Counted from the stretch's first letter, positions 53,506 to 62,479 are shown. The stretch is 64,000 nucleotides of DNA from Prochloron sp965198675 (GCA_965198675.1 OZ240666.1:1488001-1552000), one strand, 5' to 3'. The notes: generated by a model from the sequence alone, not told the origin. Numbers and translations: made by a program.

Positions 53506-54078
53506 ATGACTTACACCCTTGACCCCCAGCCCCTAACTCATGCCCGACCAAATAATTCTGAAACCTATGAAGTTACCTTAGAATATATGGCTAAGGTGGG
53601 CTTGAATCAACTTTTGCCAGGCGATCGCGCTCAGGTTGAGCAAGCCCTCCATGGATTGCGAACCCAGGGCATTGTCAAAAAGGATAATATTTACGTCCAA
53701 GTCATCGGGACAACCTTTTGTTTAGTTTTATCAGAAGATGATGAAAACAAGATTATTGTTCGGGATCTTTTGAATACAGAATGTTTAAGAATGTTAGGAC
53801 ACGACCTAGAAGGTATCTGTAAAAGAAAGATTAAGGCACGAGACGTTGGAGCATCAAGGCAGTCATCGCGTGATAGACAAAGCTTTCGCTCATCTGAGGC
53901 AGTCGCTCATAGTCTTTACTCAAGCGTCTTACCCACCCCCCAACCCCCCTCCCAGGAGCTTGGGGAGGGGGGTGGGTTATGCCGCTTCCGTCCATGGACT
54001 TTCTTACCCCTTCTTTCTTTACCTTTTCTTTACAGACACCCTCTAGAAGGCGATCGCTTTCAATCAGGATCCTGGTAA
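53506..54078 (+). CDS. Hypothetical protein carrying an in-frame transposon derivative
   Basis: 190 codons as read. The native part is MTYTLDPQPLTHARPNNSET to LRMLGHDLEG (about 103 residues) and ends GDRFQSGSW. Between them sits the right 235-bp IS5 derivative plus its TA duplicate, 237 bases or 79 codons, with no stop in this frame. The native C-terminal residues are thus still reached. The native protein has VGLNQLLPGDRAQVEQALHG and IYVQVIGTTFCLVLSEDDEN, strand-helix patterns of a small cytosolic protein. I cannot name a family; a RelE-like fold is possible but not supported. Confidence 0.65.
   Translation: MTYTLDPQPLTHARPNNSETYEVTLEYMAKVGLNQLLPGDRAQVEQALHGLRTQGIVKKDNIYVQVIGTTFCLVLSEDDENKIIVRDLLNTECLRMLGHDLEGICKRKIKARDVGASRQSSRDRQSFRSSEAVAHSLYSSVLPTPQPPSQELGEGGGLCRFRPWTFLPLLSLPFLYRHPLEGDRFQSGSW
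53809..54043. mobile_element. 235-bp IS5-like deletion derivative, right copy (inverted)
   Basis: Same 235 bases as at 52151-52385 but inverted, with TA duplicated at 53807-53808 and 54044-54045. The ends read GAAGGTATCTGTAAAAGAAA and, on the other strand, GAGGGTGTCTGTAAAGAAAA. The two copies are almost identical, so both insertions are recent or kept alike. They flank the RES/Xre module. Confidence 0.85.
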
Positions 54079-54371
54079 TAATAGCATAATACTTCTTTAT
54101 CATAATCAAAATCATCATCTACGTCTGTCTCTTCGTCCAACAGATCAGTTCCATACTCAATTGACCACAAAAATCCACTGGCGTAACCTTTCTTAAGTAA
54201 TTGATATCTAATTACATCTAGATCTCGGTTCTCACTTTCGATGTAGTAATCAACCAGATCAAGGCAGAATTCCAAGTCACCACCACAGCCATTGTCTTGC
54301 CAAGTGCAATCCCAGAAACCTTCGGGATCGAAATCAAATTGAAATTTTTTGTTTTTGCTCATCACTTTCAT
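54060..54371 (-). CDS. Hypothetical acidic protein
   Basis: 103 residues, ATG 54371 or the Met four codons later (54359). MSKNKKFQFDFDPEGFWDCTWQ, GGDLEFCLDLVDYYIESENRD and a very acidic C-terminus (LLDEETDVDDDFDYDKEV). No family recognised, no signal or membrane segment. Its 3' end overlaps the convergent gene at 53506 by 19 bases. Confidence 0.6.
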   Translation of the reverse strand: MKVMSKNKKFQFDFDPEGFWDCTWQDNGCGGDLEFCLDLVDYYIESENRDLDVIRYQLLKKGYASGFLWSIEYGTDLLDEETDVDDDFDYDKEVLCYYYQDPD

Positions 54372-54458
54372 AATACTCTTTTTTTTTAAATAATCTCAGG
54401 CGATGGGTGGGTAGTTTCCCCCTCTCCTCTGCGCCGGAGCGTCTCTACGTGAAACAGA

Positions 54459-54968
54459 TCACCACCAACGAAGTTGCCAATAACCCTTTTCAGCTAGACT
54501 CTCTTCCTCTTCACTGATCCATTCTATGGGTTTATAGGTTCCAAAGACCCTATCCCACCAATCTACTGCCAGACCGAAGTTCTCATGCCATTGGTTATAC
54601 TTGTGGTGGACATAGTGAACGGGCATTTTCATCCAGAAACATTTAGTGGGATTTTCATGCTGGAGCTGGTGAGCGTAGGCTGAGAAAGCAGCATAGACTA
54701 GAGCACCCAAAAGCCAGGCAATGCCCGTGGATAAGTTAATTAAGAACAAAGTACACATGGGGATACAAGCGCCTTTAACATAGTCGCGAAATTCCCAAAT
54801 AACTCCTTGTCCTTCATTGCGGCGATGGTGGTCCCGGTGACGTTTACCAAATCTAGGGGAATAATGCATTAAGCGATGCACCCAATATTCCACTAAACTG
54901 GCAACAATAAAAGCCAGGACAAAACAGCCTATATCTACAGCAATGATTTGTGAATTAAAAGTCATCAA
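54459..54968 (-). CDS. Sterol desaturase/fatty acid hydroxylase superfamily protein
   Basis: 169 residues with three or four membrane segments (FVLAFIVASLVEYWVHRLMH; LFLINLSTGIAWLLGALVYA). The histidine clusters that bind two irons are YWVHRLMHYSPRF, KRHRDHHRRNEG and VHYVHHKYNQWHENFGLAVD. These enzymes hydroxylate or desaturate membrane lipids, sterols or carotenoids; the precise substrate cannot be told. Start at the first or second Met. It is the last gene of a minus-strand run with the two PBPs upstream. Confidence 0.88.
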   Translation of the reverse strand: MMTFNSQIIAVDIGCFVLAFIVASLVEYWVHRLMHYSPRFGKRHRDHHRRNEGQGVIWEFRDYVKGACIPMCTLFLINLSTGIAWLLGALVYAAFSAYAHQLQHENPTKCFWMKMPVHYVHHKYNQWHENFGLAVDWWDRVFGTYKPIEWISEEEESLAEKGYWQLRWW

Positions 54969-55046
54969 ATATCCTTATGAATAATTTTACCTATATTATA
55001 GCAGAGGGCAGGCAGTCGGTGGGCGATGCCCACCCTACAAAAGTAT

Positions 55047-56978
55047 CTATTCAGCTTTCGGACGTTGAAACTTAGATGAAGAAGTAAAGTGCTGCACCGG
55101 TTCTTCTGAGAGAGCCTTCTTCATAAACTGCCTCCAAATAGGAGCAGCATATCCTCCCCCAGTCACCCCTTTACCTAAACTAACATAGTCGTCTCTGCCG
55201 ATCCAAACAGCTGTTGCTAGTTGGGGTGTATAACCCACGAACCACACATCTCGCTCCGAGGAAGTGGTTCCCGTTTTACCCGCTGCGGGACGACCAATAT
55301 TAGCAGCGGTTCCCGTACCGCCATTAATTACTCCCTTCAAGACGCTGGTGAGAGAAGTTACTGCCCATGGATCTAAAACCAGCTCTGGGGGTTTGGTATT
55401 GTCCAACAAAATATTGCCCCGACTGTCGCTCACCCGGATGATGGCTGTGGGTTCCCTATGCCAACCATTATTGGCAAAGGTAGCATAAGCCCCCGCCATT
55501 TCTAATGGGGACACTCCCACAGCCCCTAAAGGCAAGGATATGACTGGTTCCAAGGGACTTCTAATCCCCAAAGTACGGGCGGTTTCAATTACGTTCTTCA
55601 ACCCCACCGCTACCCCCATTTTGACTGCCGGGACATTGCGGGATTGGATTAGGGCTTGGCGAATGGACATAGGACCCCTATAACCGCCGCCGTAGTTTTT
55701 AGGGGTATAGTAGCCACTCCCATCTGGATACCGCACGGGAGTATCCTGGACGATAGAATAGGGAGAATACTTGCCGGAAGCAAAAGCAGTATAGTAAACA
55801 AAAGGTTTAAAGGAAGATCCGGGCTGACGACGAGATTGAACAGCTCGGTTGAACTGGCTTTTCTCATAATCCAGTCCCCCCACCAGAGCTTTAATATAGT
55901 GAGTGCGAGGATCCACTGCTGCTAGGGCAATCTCTGCTTTTTGCAGTACCGAACCCCGCAGATACCGTTTGTGTCCTTCTCGGACGGTTTCTTCTGCCAT
56001 ACGCTGAAATTCATAGTCTACGCTGGTTTGAACCCGCATACCTCCCCTCTGGAGCGCATCTGCACCAAAGCGTTCTTTTAACTCCGTCATCACTGTATCG
56101 GTTATATAAGGCATTTTACTGCCTTGCCAAGAAGTGGGTTTCGAGGGGATCAACAGGGGTTCTGCCAAAGCTGCCTTGGCTTCCTGAGCGCTAATCCAGC
56201 CCAAATCCCGCATCCGCTCCAAAACCAGTTTCTGCCGCCGTTTTGTTTCCTTATAGTTGATAAAGAGACTGTATTGTTCTGGGGCTTGGATCAGTCCCGC
56301 CATCATGGCTGCCTCTGCTAAGTTTAACTCAGAGGCATCCTTATTAAAATAGTTTTGGGCAGCAGTTTGGGCTCCGTAATTATTGTGACCCCAATAAATT
56401 ATATTGAGATAGAGCTGGAAAATCTCCTCTTTGCTAAAAGCTCGTTCCAGTCTAATAGCTAGTACTGCTTCTGCTAGCTTGCGCTGAAAAGTGCGAGCGC
56501 GGTCCAGAAAGAGGTTTTTTACCAGCTGCATACTCAAAGTAGAAGCCCCTTCCACTACTCTCCCTTGCTGGAAGTTAACCAACATAGCGCGACCGATACT
56601 ATTGAGGTTAATGCCATAATGTTGATAGAAATGGCTATCTTCGATAGCTAAAACCGCCAGCTTTAGTTGAGGGGAAATTTGGTCTAGATCAATGACTTCC
56701 CGGTGAGCTTCCCCGTGAATGCTGGCCAGAGGGGTACCTTTAATATCATAGATATAGCTGGTCTCTGGGGGAACGTAGCCTTCCAGTACACTCACATTAG
56801 GGAGATCCCGAAGAGCTAGGGCTAAGCCCACCATAGAGCCAGCAACTACCGAACTAGCTAACATTCCCAGAGTCAGCATTGTTCCCCCTGCTACCCGCAA
56901 GATTCTGGTGGTATATTCAGCCACTGGTGTCCATGACTTGCTCTGTTCTTGTTTTGGTTGAATAATAGTAAAAGACAT
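55047..56978 (-). CDS. Class A penicillin-binding protein (PBP1A-type)
   Basis: 643 residues. N-terminal cytoplasmic tail, one membrane segment (GTMLTLGMLASSVVAGSMVG), glycosyltransferase domain with LAVLAIEDSHFYQHYGINL and GASTLSMQLVKNLFL, and the transpeptidase domain: SxxK in RRQPGSSFKPFVYYT, SxN as IQSRNVPAVKMGV and KTG in AAGKTGTTSSERDVWFVGYT. It polymerises glycan and cross-links peptides outside the cell membrane. 68% or more similar to the adjacent gene at 57312, with many blocks in common. Confidence 0.95.
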   Translation of the reverse strand: MSFTIIQPKQEQSKSWTPVAEYTTRILRVAGGTMLTLGMLASSVVAGSMVGLALALRDLPNVSVLEGYVPPETSYIYDIKGTPLASIHGEAHREVIDLDQISPQLKLAVLAIEDSHFYQHYGINLNSIGRAMLVNFQQGRVVEGASTLSMQLVKNLFLDRARTFQRKLAEAVLAIRLERAFSKEEIFQLYLNIIYWGHNNYGAQTAAQNYFNKDASELNLAEAAMMAGLIQAPEQYSLFINYKETKRRQKLVLERMRDLGWISAQEAKAALAEPLLIPSKPTSWQGSKMPYITDTVMTELKERFGADALQRGGMRVQTSVDYEFQRMAEETVREGHKRYLRGSVLQKAEIALAAVDPRTHYIKALVGGLDYEKSQFNRAVQSRRQPGSSFKPFVYYTAFASGKYSPYSIVQDTPVRYPDGSGYYTPKNYGGGYRGPMSIRQALIQSRNVPAVKMGVAVGLKNVIETARTLGIRSPLEPVISLPLGAVGVSPLEMAGAYATFANNGWHREPTAIIRVSDSRGNILLDNTKPPELVLDPWAVTSLTSVLKGVINGGTGTAANIGRPAAGKTGTTSSERDVWFVGYTPQLATAVWIGRDDYVSLGKGVTGGGYAAPIWRQFMKKALSEEPVQHFTSSSKFQRPKAE

Positions 56979-57194
56979 AGCAACTTTTTCCTTGTTTGAA
57001 AATGGTTACGTTGGGCCTAAATTGTGCTCGTACCCGAAAGTTTAACCAACTTATTCAAAAAACAAGGGTAAAATAAGGCTATTTATGTAAATAAATGTAA
57101 ATGAGATAGGTATAGCGCGACCCGCAGGGGAAAAGGTAGGAGGAAGAAAAGGCCGGGCTGTTTCAAACTTTTCTCAGTTCACGTCTGAAGCTAA

Positions 57195-57278
57195 AAGCCG
57201 TAGGTTGGGTAGAGCGCAAGCGTTACCCAACATGGGTTGGTGCTGTTGGGTTTCGTGCCTCAACCCAACCTACAGTCA
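57195..57278. repeat. Hairpin repeat GTAGGTTGGGT..ACCCAACCTAC
   Basis: CCGTAGGTTGGGTAGAGCGC, ACCCAACATGGGTTGG, GTTGGGTTTCGTGCCTCAAC and CCAACCTAC form nested hairpins between the two PBP genes. Simpler copies of GTAGGTTGGGTTGAGGNACG are at about 10737, 14246 and 38907, and in part at 4085 and 6885. The rest of 56979-57311 has no gene; it is the upstream region of the first PBP and the downstream of the second. Confidence 0.75.
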
Positions 57279-57311
57279 TTTTTTATTATGAGCATTGAAC
57301 CGGATGTGATA

Positions 57312-59249
57312 TTATTTCCCTTTCGGACGTTGAAATAAGATCGGGGAAGTAAAATAGCGCACCTCTTCATTCTGGAGTGCTTCTCGCATAAACCGCCGCC
57401 AAACTGGGGCTGCTAGCCCGCCACCAGTAACACCACGACCCAAACTTTGGTAGTTATCCTTACCGATCCAAACCGCTGTAGCTAGTTGGGGGGTATAGCC
57501 CACAAACCAGACATCTTTCTCAGCCGAGGTGGTTCCCGTCTTACCAGCAGCGGGACGACCGATATAGGCCCGCGTCCCCGTACCCCCATTAATTACTCCC
57601 TGCAATACGCTGGTAAGGGAAGCTACAGACCACTGATCTAGTACTAACTTAGGCGGTTTGGTATTGTCCAGTAAAATATTGCCCCGACTATCCGTCACCC
57701 GGACGATAGTAGTGGCATCAGAGTGCCAACCATCCGCCGCAAAGGTAGCAAAAGCCCCAGCCATTTCCAGAGGAGATAAGCCAACGGAACCTAAAGGCAA
57801 AGACAGTACTGGTTGCATGGGATTAAAAATCCCCAAGAGCCGACAGGTTTCAATCACCTTATCCAACCCCACCGCTACCCCTATTTTCACTGCGGGAACA
57901 TTGCTGGATTGGATCAGTGCGGAACGAATAGATATTGGTCCGCTATAACCACCGCCGTAGTTTTGAGGCCGATAATAAATATCTCCATCTCGATATCGCA
58001 CCGGGCTATCATTAACAACAGAATAAGGAGTGTACTTGCCTGTAGCAAAAGCGGTATAGTAAACAAAAGGCTTAAAGGTAGATCCGGGTTGACGGCGGGA
58101 TTGGATGGCGCGATTGAACTGACTTTTGTTGTAATCAACGCCTCCCACTAGGGCTTTAACAAAGTGGGTGCGAGGATCCACAGCAGCCAGGGCGATTTGG
58201 GAGTTACGGAGCCTACCGTAATTCAGATAATAGTTGTAGGATTCCTGTACGTTCTTCTCCGCCCACTTTTGAAAGTCGTAGTCTACGGTAGTTTGAATCC
58301 GCATTCCTCCTTTACTGACGGATTCTGGACCAAAGCGTTCTTTTAACTCCGCAACTACTGCATCGGTAATATAGGGCAGTTGGCTGGTTTGCCAAGAAGT
58401 GGGTTTCCCGATTAACAGAGGTTCTGAGTAAGCTGCTTTTGCTTCGTTCTCACTAATCCAACCTATATCCTGCATCCGGTTTAGAACCTGTTTTTGGCGT
58501 TTTTTGGTTTCTTCATAGTTGTTAAAAGGACTGTATTGTTCTGGAGCTTGGATCAATCCTGCCATCATGGCTGCTTCTGCTAAGTTTAATTCGGAGGCAT
58601 TTTTATTAAAATAGCTTTCAGCGGCGGTTTGGGCGCCATAATTGTTGTGACCCCAATAGATAGTATTAAAATAAAGTTCTAAAATCTCCTCTTTAGTAAA
58701 AACTTGTTCCAATCTAATGGCTAGCACTGCTTCTGCTAGCTTGCGCTGAACAGTACGAGCGCGGGTAAGAAAGAGGTTTTTGGCTAGCTGCATGGTCAAA
58801 GTGGAAGCCCCCTCTGACACCTCTCCTTTCTTAAAGTTGGCCAACATAGCGCGCCCGATGCTGTAAAAGTTAATCCCGTGATGTTGATAGAAGTGGCTAT
58901 CTTCGATAGCTAATACCGCCCGCTTCAGTTCCGGCGACACTTGCTCCAGCTCAATTACTTCCCGATGGGCTTCTCCATGAATAGTGGCGAGGGAGCGACC
59001 TTTAATATCGTAAATATAACTGGTCTCTGTGGGAATGTAGCCCCGCAATGTGCGCACATCGGGGAGATTGCGAAAACTAATGGCTAAGCCCACCAGAGAG
59101 CCAGCAGCTAAGGTACTGACGATGGTGCTAATAGTTAAGACTGTTCCCCCACTTACTTGAGCAACTCCAGCGAAAAATTTAACCACAGACATCGGTGGTT
59201 TAGGGTCATGGCTCGGCTCTCTTTGTGGTTCAATGATAGTAGAAGTCAT
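57312..59249 (-). CDS. Class A penicillin-binding protein, second copy
   Basis: 645 residues with the same order of domains as its neighbour. Membrane segment GTVLTISTIVSTLAAGSLVG; glycosyltransferase VLAIEDSHFYQHHGIN and GASTLTMQLAKNLFL; transpeptidase RRQPGSTFKPFVYYT, IQSSNVPAVKIGV and AAGKTGTTSAEKDVWF. All catalytic residues of both copies are kept, so both are probably active. A local duplication, with the copies 333 bases apart. Two alleles of PBP1A may serve different stages of septum or lateral wall growth. Confidence 0.95.
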   Translation of the reverse strand: MTSTIIEPQREPSHDPKPPMSVVKFFAGVAQVSGGTVLTISTIVSTLAAGSLVGLAISFRNLPDVRTLRGYIPTETSYIYDIKGRSLATIHGEAHREVIELEQVSPELKRAVLAIEDSHFYQHHGINFYSIGRAMLANFKKGEVSEGASTLTMQLAKNLFLTRARTVQRKLAEAVLAIRLEQVFTKEEILELYFNTIYWGHNNYGAQTAAESYFNKNASELNLAEAAMMAGLIQAPEQYSPFNNYEETKKRQKQVLNRMQDIGWISENEAKAAYSEPLLIGKPTSWQTSQLPYITDAVVAELKERFGPESVSKGGMRIQTTVDYDFQKWAEKNVQESYNYYLNYGRLRNSQIALAAVDPRTHFVKALVGGVDYNKSQFNRAIQSRRQPGSTFKPFVYYTAFATGKYTPYSVVNDSPVRYRDGDIYYRPQNYGGGYSGPISIRSALIQSSNVPAVKIGVAVGLDKVIETCRLLGIFNPMQPVLSLPLGSVGLSPLEMAGAFATFAADGWHSDATTIVRVTDSRGNILLDNTKPPKLVLDQWSVASLTSVLQGVINGGTGTRAYIGRPAAGKTGTTSAEKDVWFVGYTPQLATAVWIGKDNYQSLGRGVTGGGLAAPVWRRFMREALQNEEVRYFTSPILFQRPKGK

Positions 59250-59340
59250 GGCAATTTTATTTTTTTTTATACTAGAATCAAATAATGTTGCATCTTAATT
59301 GTAGAGGAAAAGGTATTCAATTACTCAAAAAAAAATATAT

Positions 59341-59505
59341 TAGGGCGTGTCATCAATTAGAAAAAAAGTACTTTTTCAGGTCTTTTCACGACCTACTGCG
59401 TCGAAAATAACCTATATAGCTCTGCTATAAAGAACATTTTTATCCTTGGATCTCGCAAAAATACCTTGAAAAATTATCTTTCCCCCTAATTGATGACACA
59501 CCCTA
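59341..59505. mobile_element. 165-bp MITE with 20-bp inverted repeats
   Basis: The ends TAGGGCGTGTCATCAATTAG (59341-59360) and CTAATTGATGACACACCCTA (59486-59505) are inverted repeats with one mismatch. If TA is the duplicated target, the repeats are GGGCGTGTCATCAATTAG and the target is TA. The centre (AAAGTACTTTTTCAGG, CACGACCTACTGCGTCG) does not code. This end type belongs to TA-targeting IS of cyanobacteria, so it is probably a non-autonomous relative. Confidence 0.85.
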
Positions 59506-59544
59506 GCAAAATTAGGATAAGTATTTTAGCGAAACCAAATTGCT

Positions 59545-59705
59545 GTGCGTAGGATGCGTTACGCTAACCCATTTAATTTAGAATGCTGCTACGTACGATG
59601 CGTTACGCCAACAAAGTTTGTATTGTTGCTAGTACTTACGGCTAGTAACGCATCCTACGACTTCTTAGCATCCTACGGGTGGGGACTGACGCGCATTCGT
59701 TCAAT
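59545..59705. repeat. Fold-back repeat, copy C
   Basis: GCGTAGGATGCGTTACGC to AGCATCCTACGGGTGGGG and CGCGCATTCGTTCAAT. One TACGATGCGTTACGCCAAC and one GGCTAGTAACGCATCC unit, so it is the shortest of the three copies. Two GTGGGCATTGCCCACC hairpins follow at 59762 and 59848. The rest of 59700-59940 codes for nothing I recognise. Confidence 0.85.
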
Positions 59706-59952
59706 TTCTTGGTTGGGGAGTAACTCCCACTCATAATTTCCCATTGATAATGTACATGGTAGGGTGGGCATTGCCCACCGCCAACGCTGTAGAGACATAG
59801 GGGCGAGCGATTGATGATGCTCGGAGTCTACAGCATAGGTAATTTTGGTGGGCGATGCCCACCCTACGGCTAAACTTGTCTTGTCACCATCGCACCTGCT
59901 TGACAAGGGACAGATTAATATACTAGTATAATTCAGAAAGGAGGTATGCTGC

Positions 59953-61167
59953 TTGCTCAATAGCTTAAACGTCGATTGGCTCCATCGCGGTACAAGCGAG
60001 ATTTTTCCCGACCGCCGGGATTCAGAAAATACAGATGAAAATCTCCTGAAACGCTTAGCTCAAAGCAACCGCCCTTTGCGGGTTAAATTGGGTATTGACC
60101 CCACTGCTGCGGACATTCATTTGGGACATAGTATCGCTTTTCGCAAACTGCGCTCTTTTCAAGATGCGGGACATACTGCTGTCTTGATTATAGGGGATTT
60201 TACCGCTCAAATTGGCGACCCCACGGGTAAATCGGCGGTACGCTCCCAATTAAGTGCAGCCCAAGTTAAGCAAAATGCTCAAGACTATTTGGCACAGTTG
60301 CGCCCAATTCTGGATTTTGACACTCCGGGAAGGTTGGAAATTCGCTACAATTCCGAGTGGTTGGCTGCATTGGATTTGAAGCCAATTCTCACTTTACTTT
60401 CCAGAATGACGGTAGGGCAAATGTTGGCAAAAGAGGGATTTGCCCTCCGTTATCAGCAAGAAAACCCCATTTACCTCCACGAGTTTCTCTACCCTTTGAT
60501 GCAAGGTTACGATTCCGTGGCAGTTGAAGCAGATGTGGAGTTGGGGGGAACTGACCAGAAATTCAATATTGCCGTGGGACGGGATTTGCAAAGGCATTTC
60601 GGTCAAAGTCCTCAGTTCGGTTTGCTAGTTCCTATTCTTTTGGGTACTGACGGAGTACAGAAGATGTCTAAGTCTTTGGGGAACTATGTGGGATTGGGAG
60701 AAAATGCTCTGACTATGTACTCTAAGTTGGAAAAGATACCAGATGCTCTGTTAGCCAATTATTTCGAGCTGTTGACAGATTTACAACCAGCAGATTTGTC
60801 CTCCAATCCCCGAGAACAGCAAAAACAATTAGCTTTAGAAATTGTTAGCCAGTATCGAGGAAAGGAAGCAGCTTTGAAGGCGCAAGAAACTGCTATTGCT
60901 CAGGTATTAGCAGGAGAAATTGCTACTGATGGAGTACCCTCTTATTCCCTAAAAGAGGTGAAGTTTCCCGCCAAGTTGTTTTATATCCTCAATGCTAGCG
61001 GTTTGTGCAAAAGTAGTGGAGAAGGAAAAAGACAAATTAAAGGGGGTGCAGTGCGTTTAGATGGCGATCGCGTTCTGGATCCAGACTTGACTTTCCATAC
61101 CCCAGAAGAACTTGAAGGCAAAGTTCTCCGCTTGGGGAAGAAAAAATTCATCCGACTAGTAAAATGA
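59953..61167 (+). CDS. tyrS: Tyrosyl-tRNA synthetase
   Basis: 404 residues from TTG 59953. The strong AAGGAGG at 59938-59944, 8 bases before, decides this start; an ATG nearer the ribosome site (59946) stops after five codons. Class I synthetase core: LGIDPTAADIHLGHSIAFRK (HIGH as HLGH), GTDQKFNIAVGRDLQ and KMSKSLGNYVG. The C-terminal S4-like domain is at about 335-404 (GEGKRQIKGGAVRLDGDRV). The stop overlaps the pyrF start (ATGA). Confidence 0.97.
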   Translation: MLNSLNVDWLHRGTSEIFPDRRDSENTDENLLKRLAQSNRPLRVKLGIDPTAADIHLGHSIAFRKLRSFQDAGHTAVLIIGDFTAQIGDPTGKSAVRSQLSAAQVKQNAQDYLAQLRPILDFDTPGRLEIRYNSEWLAALDLKPILTLLSRMTVGQMLAKEGFALRYQQENPIYLHEFLYPLMQGYDSVAVEADVELGGTDQKFNIAVGRDLQRHFGQSPQFGLLVPILLGTDGVQKMSKSLGNYVGLGENALTMYSKLEKIPDALLANYFELLTDLQPADLSSNPREQQKQLALEIVSQYRGKEAALKAQETAIAQVLAGEIATDGVPSYSLKEVKFPAKLFYILNASGLCKSSGEGKRQIKGGAVRLDGDRVLDPDLTFHTPEELEGKVLRLGKKKFIRLVK

Positions 61168-61862
61168 ATATTGCTGAACACATTATCGTTCCTTTAGACG
61201 TACCCACAAAGTCCGAGGCGATCGCCCTCATCAACAAACTGCCCCAAGTACTTTGGTGGAAAGTGGGTTTGGAATTATTTGTCAGTGCTGGTACTGACAT
61301 TCTTACTCTCCTTAAAGAACGACAAAAACGCATCTTCCTAGATTTAAAATTTCATGACATTCCTAACACTATAGCAGGTGCATGTAGGAGTGCTTTATCT
61401 CATCAAGTTGACCTTCTAACTATCCACTGCACTGCGGGTAAAAATGCCCTCAAAGCAGCAGTGGAAGCGGTTCGACATGCAGCAAATCCTCCTAAATTAT
61501 TGGGAATTACTCTCCTAACCAGTTTAAACTCTAGAGACTTAGCTTTTGACTTCAAAATACCCTTGGAATTGCCAGAATACGTTTTACAAATGGCCCTTTT
61601 AGCTCAAGAATCTGGTTTAGATGGGGTAGTTTGTTCCCCGCAAGAAGTAGAGCAATTGCGGCAAATTTGTGGTCATGATTTACTGTTAATTTGTCCCGGA
61701 GTACGTCCCAAATGGTCAGTAACGGGGGACCAAAGGCGCGTTATGACCCCTGCACAGGCAATAAGAGCAGGAGCAGATTATTTAGTCATCGGTCGTCCCA
61801 TTACTCAGGCTAAGGATCCTGTAGAAGCTTGGGAAAAAATTGCTTCTGAATTAGCATGTTAA
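61164..61862 (+). CDS. pyrF: Orotidine-5'-phosphate decarboxylase
   Basis: 232 residues. It makes UMP from OMP, last step of pyrimidine synthesis. Motifs: IVPLDVPTKSEA (Asp), LDLKFHDIPNT (the D-x-K-x-x-D catalytic set), and LLICPGVRPKWS with ADYLVIGRPITQAKDP (phosphate-binding). TIM barrel, dimer in the cytosol. Overlaps tyrS by 4 bases and the next gene by 7, so the three are one transcript. Confidence 0.97.
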   Translation: MNIAEHIIVPLDVPTKSEAIALINKLPQVLWWKVGLELFVSAGTDILTLLKERQKRIFLDLKFHDIPNTIAGACRSALSHQVDLLTIHCTAGKNALKAAVEAVRHAANPPKLLGITLLTSLNSRDLAFDFKIPLELPEYVLQMALLAQESGLDGVVCSPQEVEQLRQICGHDLLLICPGVRPKWSVTGDQRRVMTPAQAIRAGADYLVIGRPITQAKDPVEAWEKIASELAC

Positions 61863-62479
61863 AATGGTGTTTATTAGGATTATTTACTTTGGCTAATTGG
61901 CTATCAACAGATAAAATCTTGTTAGCTAATATACCACCCCCAGATATAGCAGTGACCAGTTACCAGTTACCAGTTACCAGTCCTGCTCATGCCAAGCCTG
62001 GCCTGAGCAGGCAGTTTCCAGTTACCAGTTCGCAGTTTATTCAGTCCTCAAAACAACAAAACTGTCCAGCAGACTTAGAAAACTTAACCGATGAGCTGCT
62101 TAAAAACCTTCCTAGTTACGTAAATCGAGTAATTCAAAGGGGAAGGAGGTTAGAGCGGGATGTTTATAGTTACGTCATTGTTGCTGGAAACCCAGAATTT
62201 AAACCAATAGATCTGAATCAACTTCAATATACTCCAGTTTTTCCCGAATCGACTCAGCAGGTGTTTTTTACTACCCTAGAAAGAGAACACGGTAGTGGGA
62301 GTACCCTCACCACCCAGCATTATCACTGGCTATTTCTGACTCAGACCACCAGTGGTTGGCGGTTAGTAATGCTTTTTTCCCGTTCCAGTTCAACAACACC
62401 ACTCAGGGAAAGCAGTAATAGTGCTATTGGGGAAGGGATTCGTTTGTGGTTGAGAGATTGCCGTGCCCCTACTCGGTAG
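61856..62479 (+). CDS. Conserved hypothetical secreted protein with a repeat insertion
   Basis: 207 residues. MLKWCLLGLFTLANWLSTDK is a likely signal sequence. Residues 30-55 (SYQLPVTSPAHAKPGLSRQF) are encoded by the TTACCAGT and CCTGCTCATGCC repeat, in frame. The mature part has DLENLTDELLKNLPSYVNRV, VYSYVIVAGNPEF, REHGSGSTLTTQHYHWLFLT and GIRLWLRDCRAPTR. Such proteins next to pyrF are known only from cyanobacteria and have no assigned function. The 3' end overlaps pcyA, which faces it, by 11 bases. Confidence 0.75.
   Translation: MLKWCLLGLFTLANWLSTDKILLANIPPPDIAVTSYQLPVTSPAHAKPGLSRQFPVTSSQFIQSSKQQNCPADLENLTDELLKNLPSYVNRVIQRGRRLERDVYSYVIVAGNPEFKPIDLNQLQYTPVFPESTQQVFFTTLEREHGSGSTLTTQHYHWLFLTQTTSGWRLVMLFSRSSSTTPLRESSNSAIGEGIRLWLRDCRAPTR

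Noticed and set aside
59673..59960. Minus-strand 95-codon frame ending IERMRVSPHP
   Set aside because: It consists of hairpin repeats and the fold-back repeat; the shared end with the STAND fragment comes from the repeat, not from protein homology.
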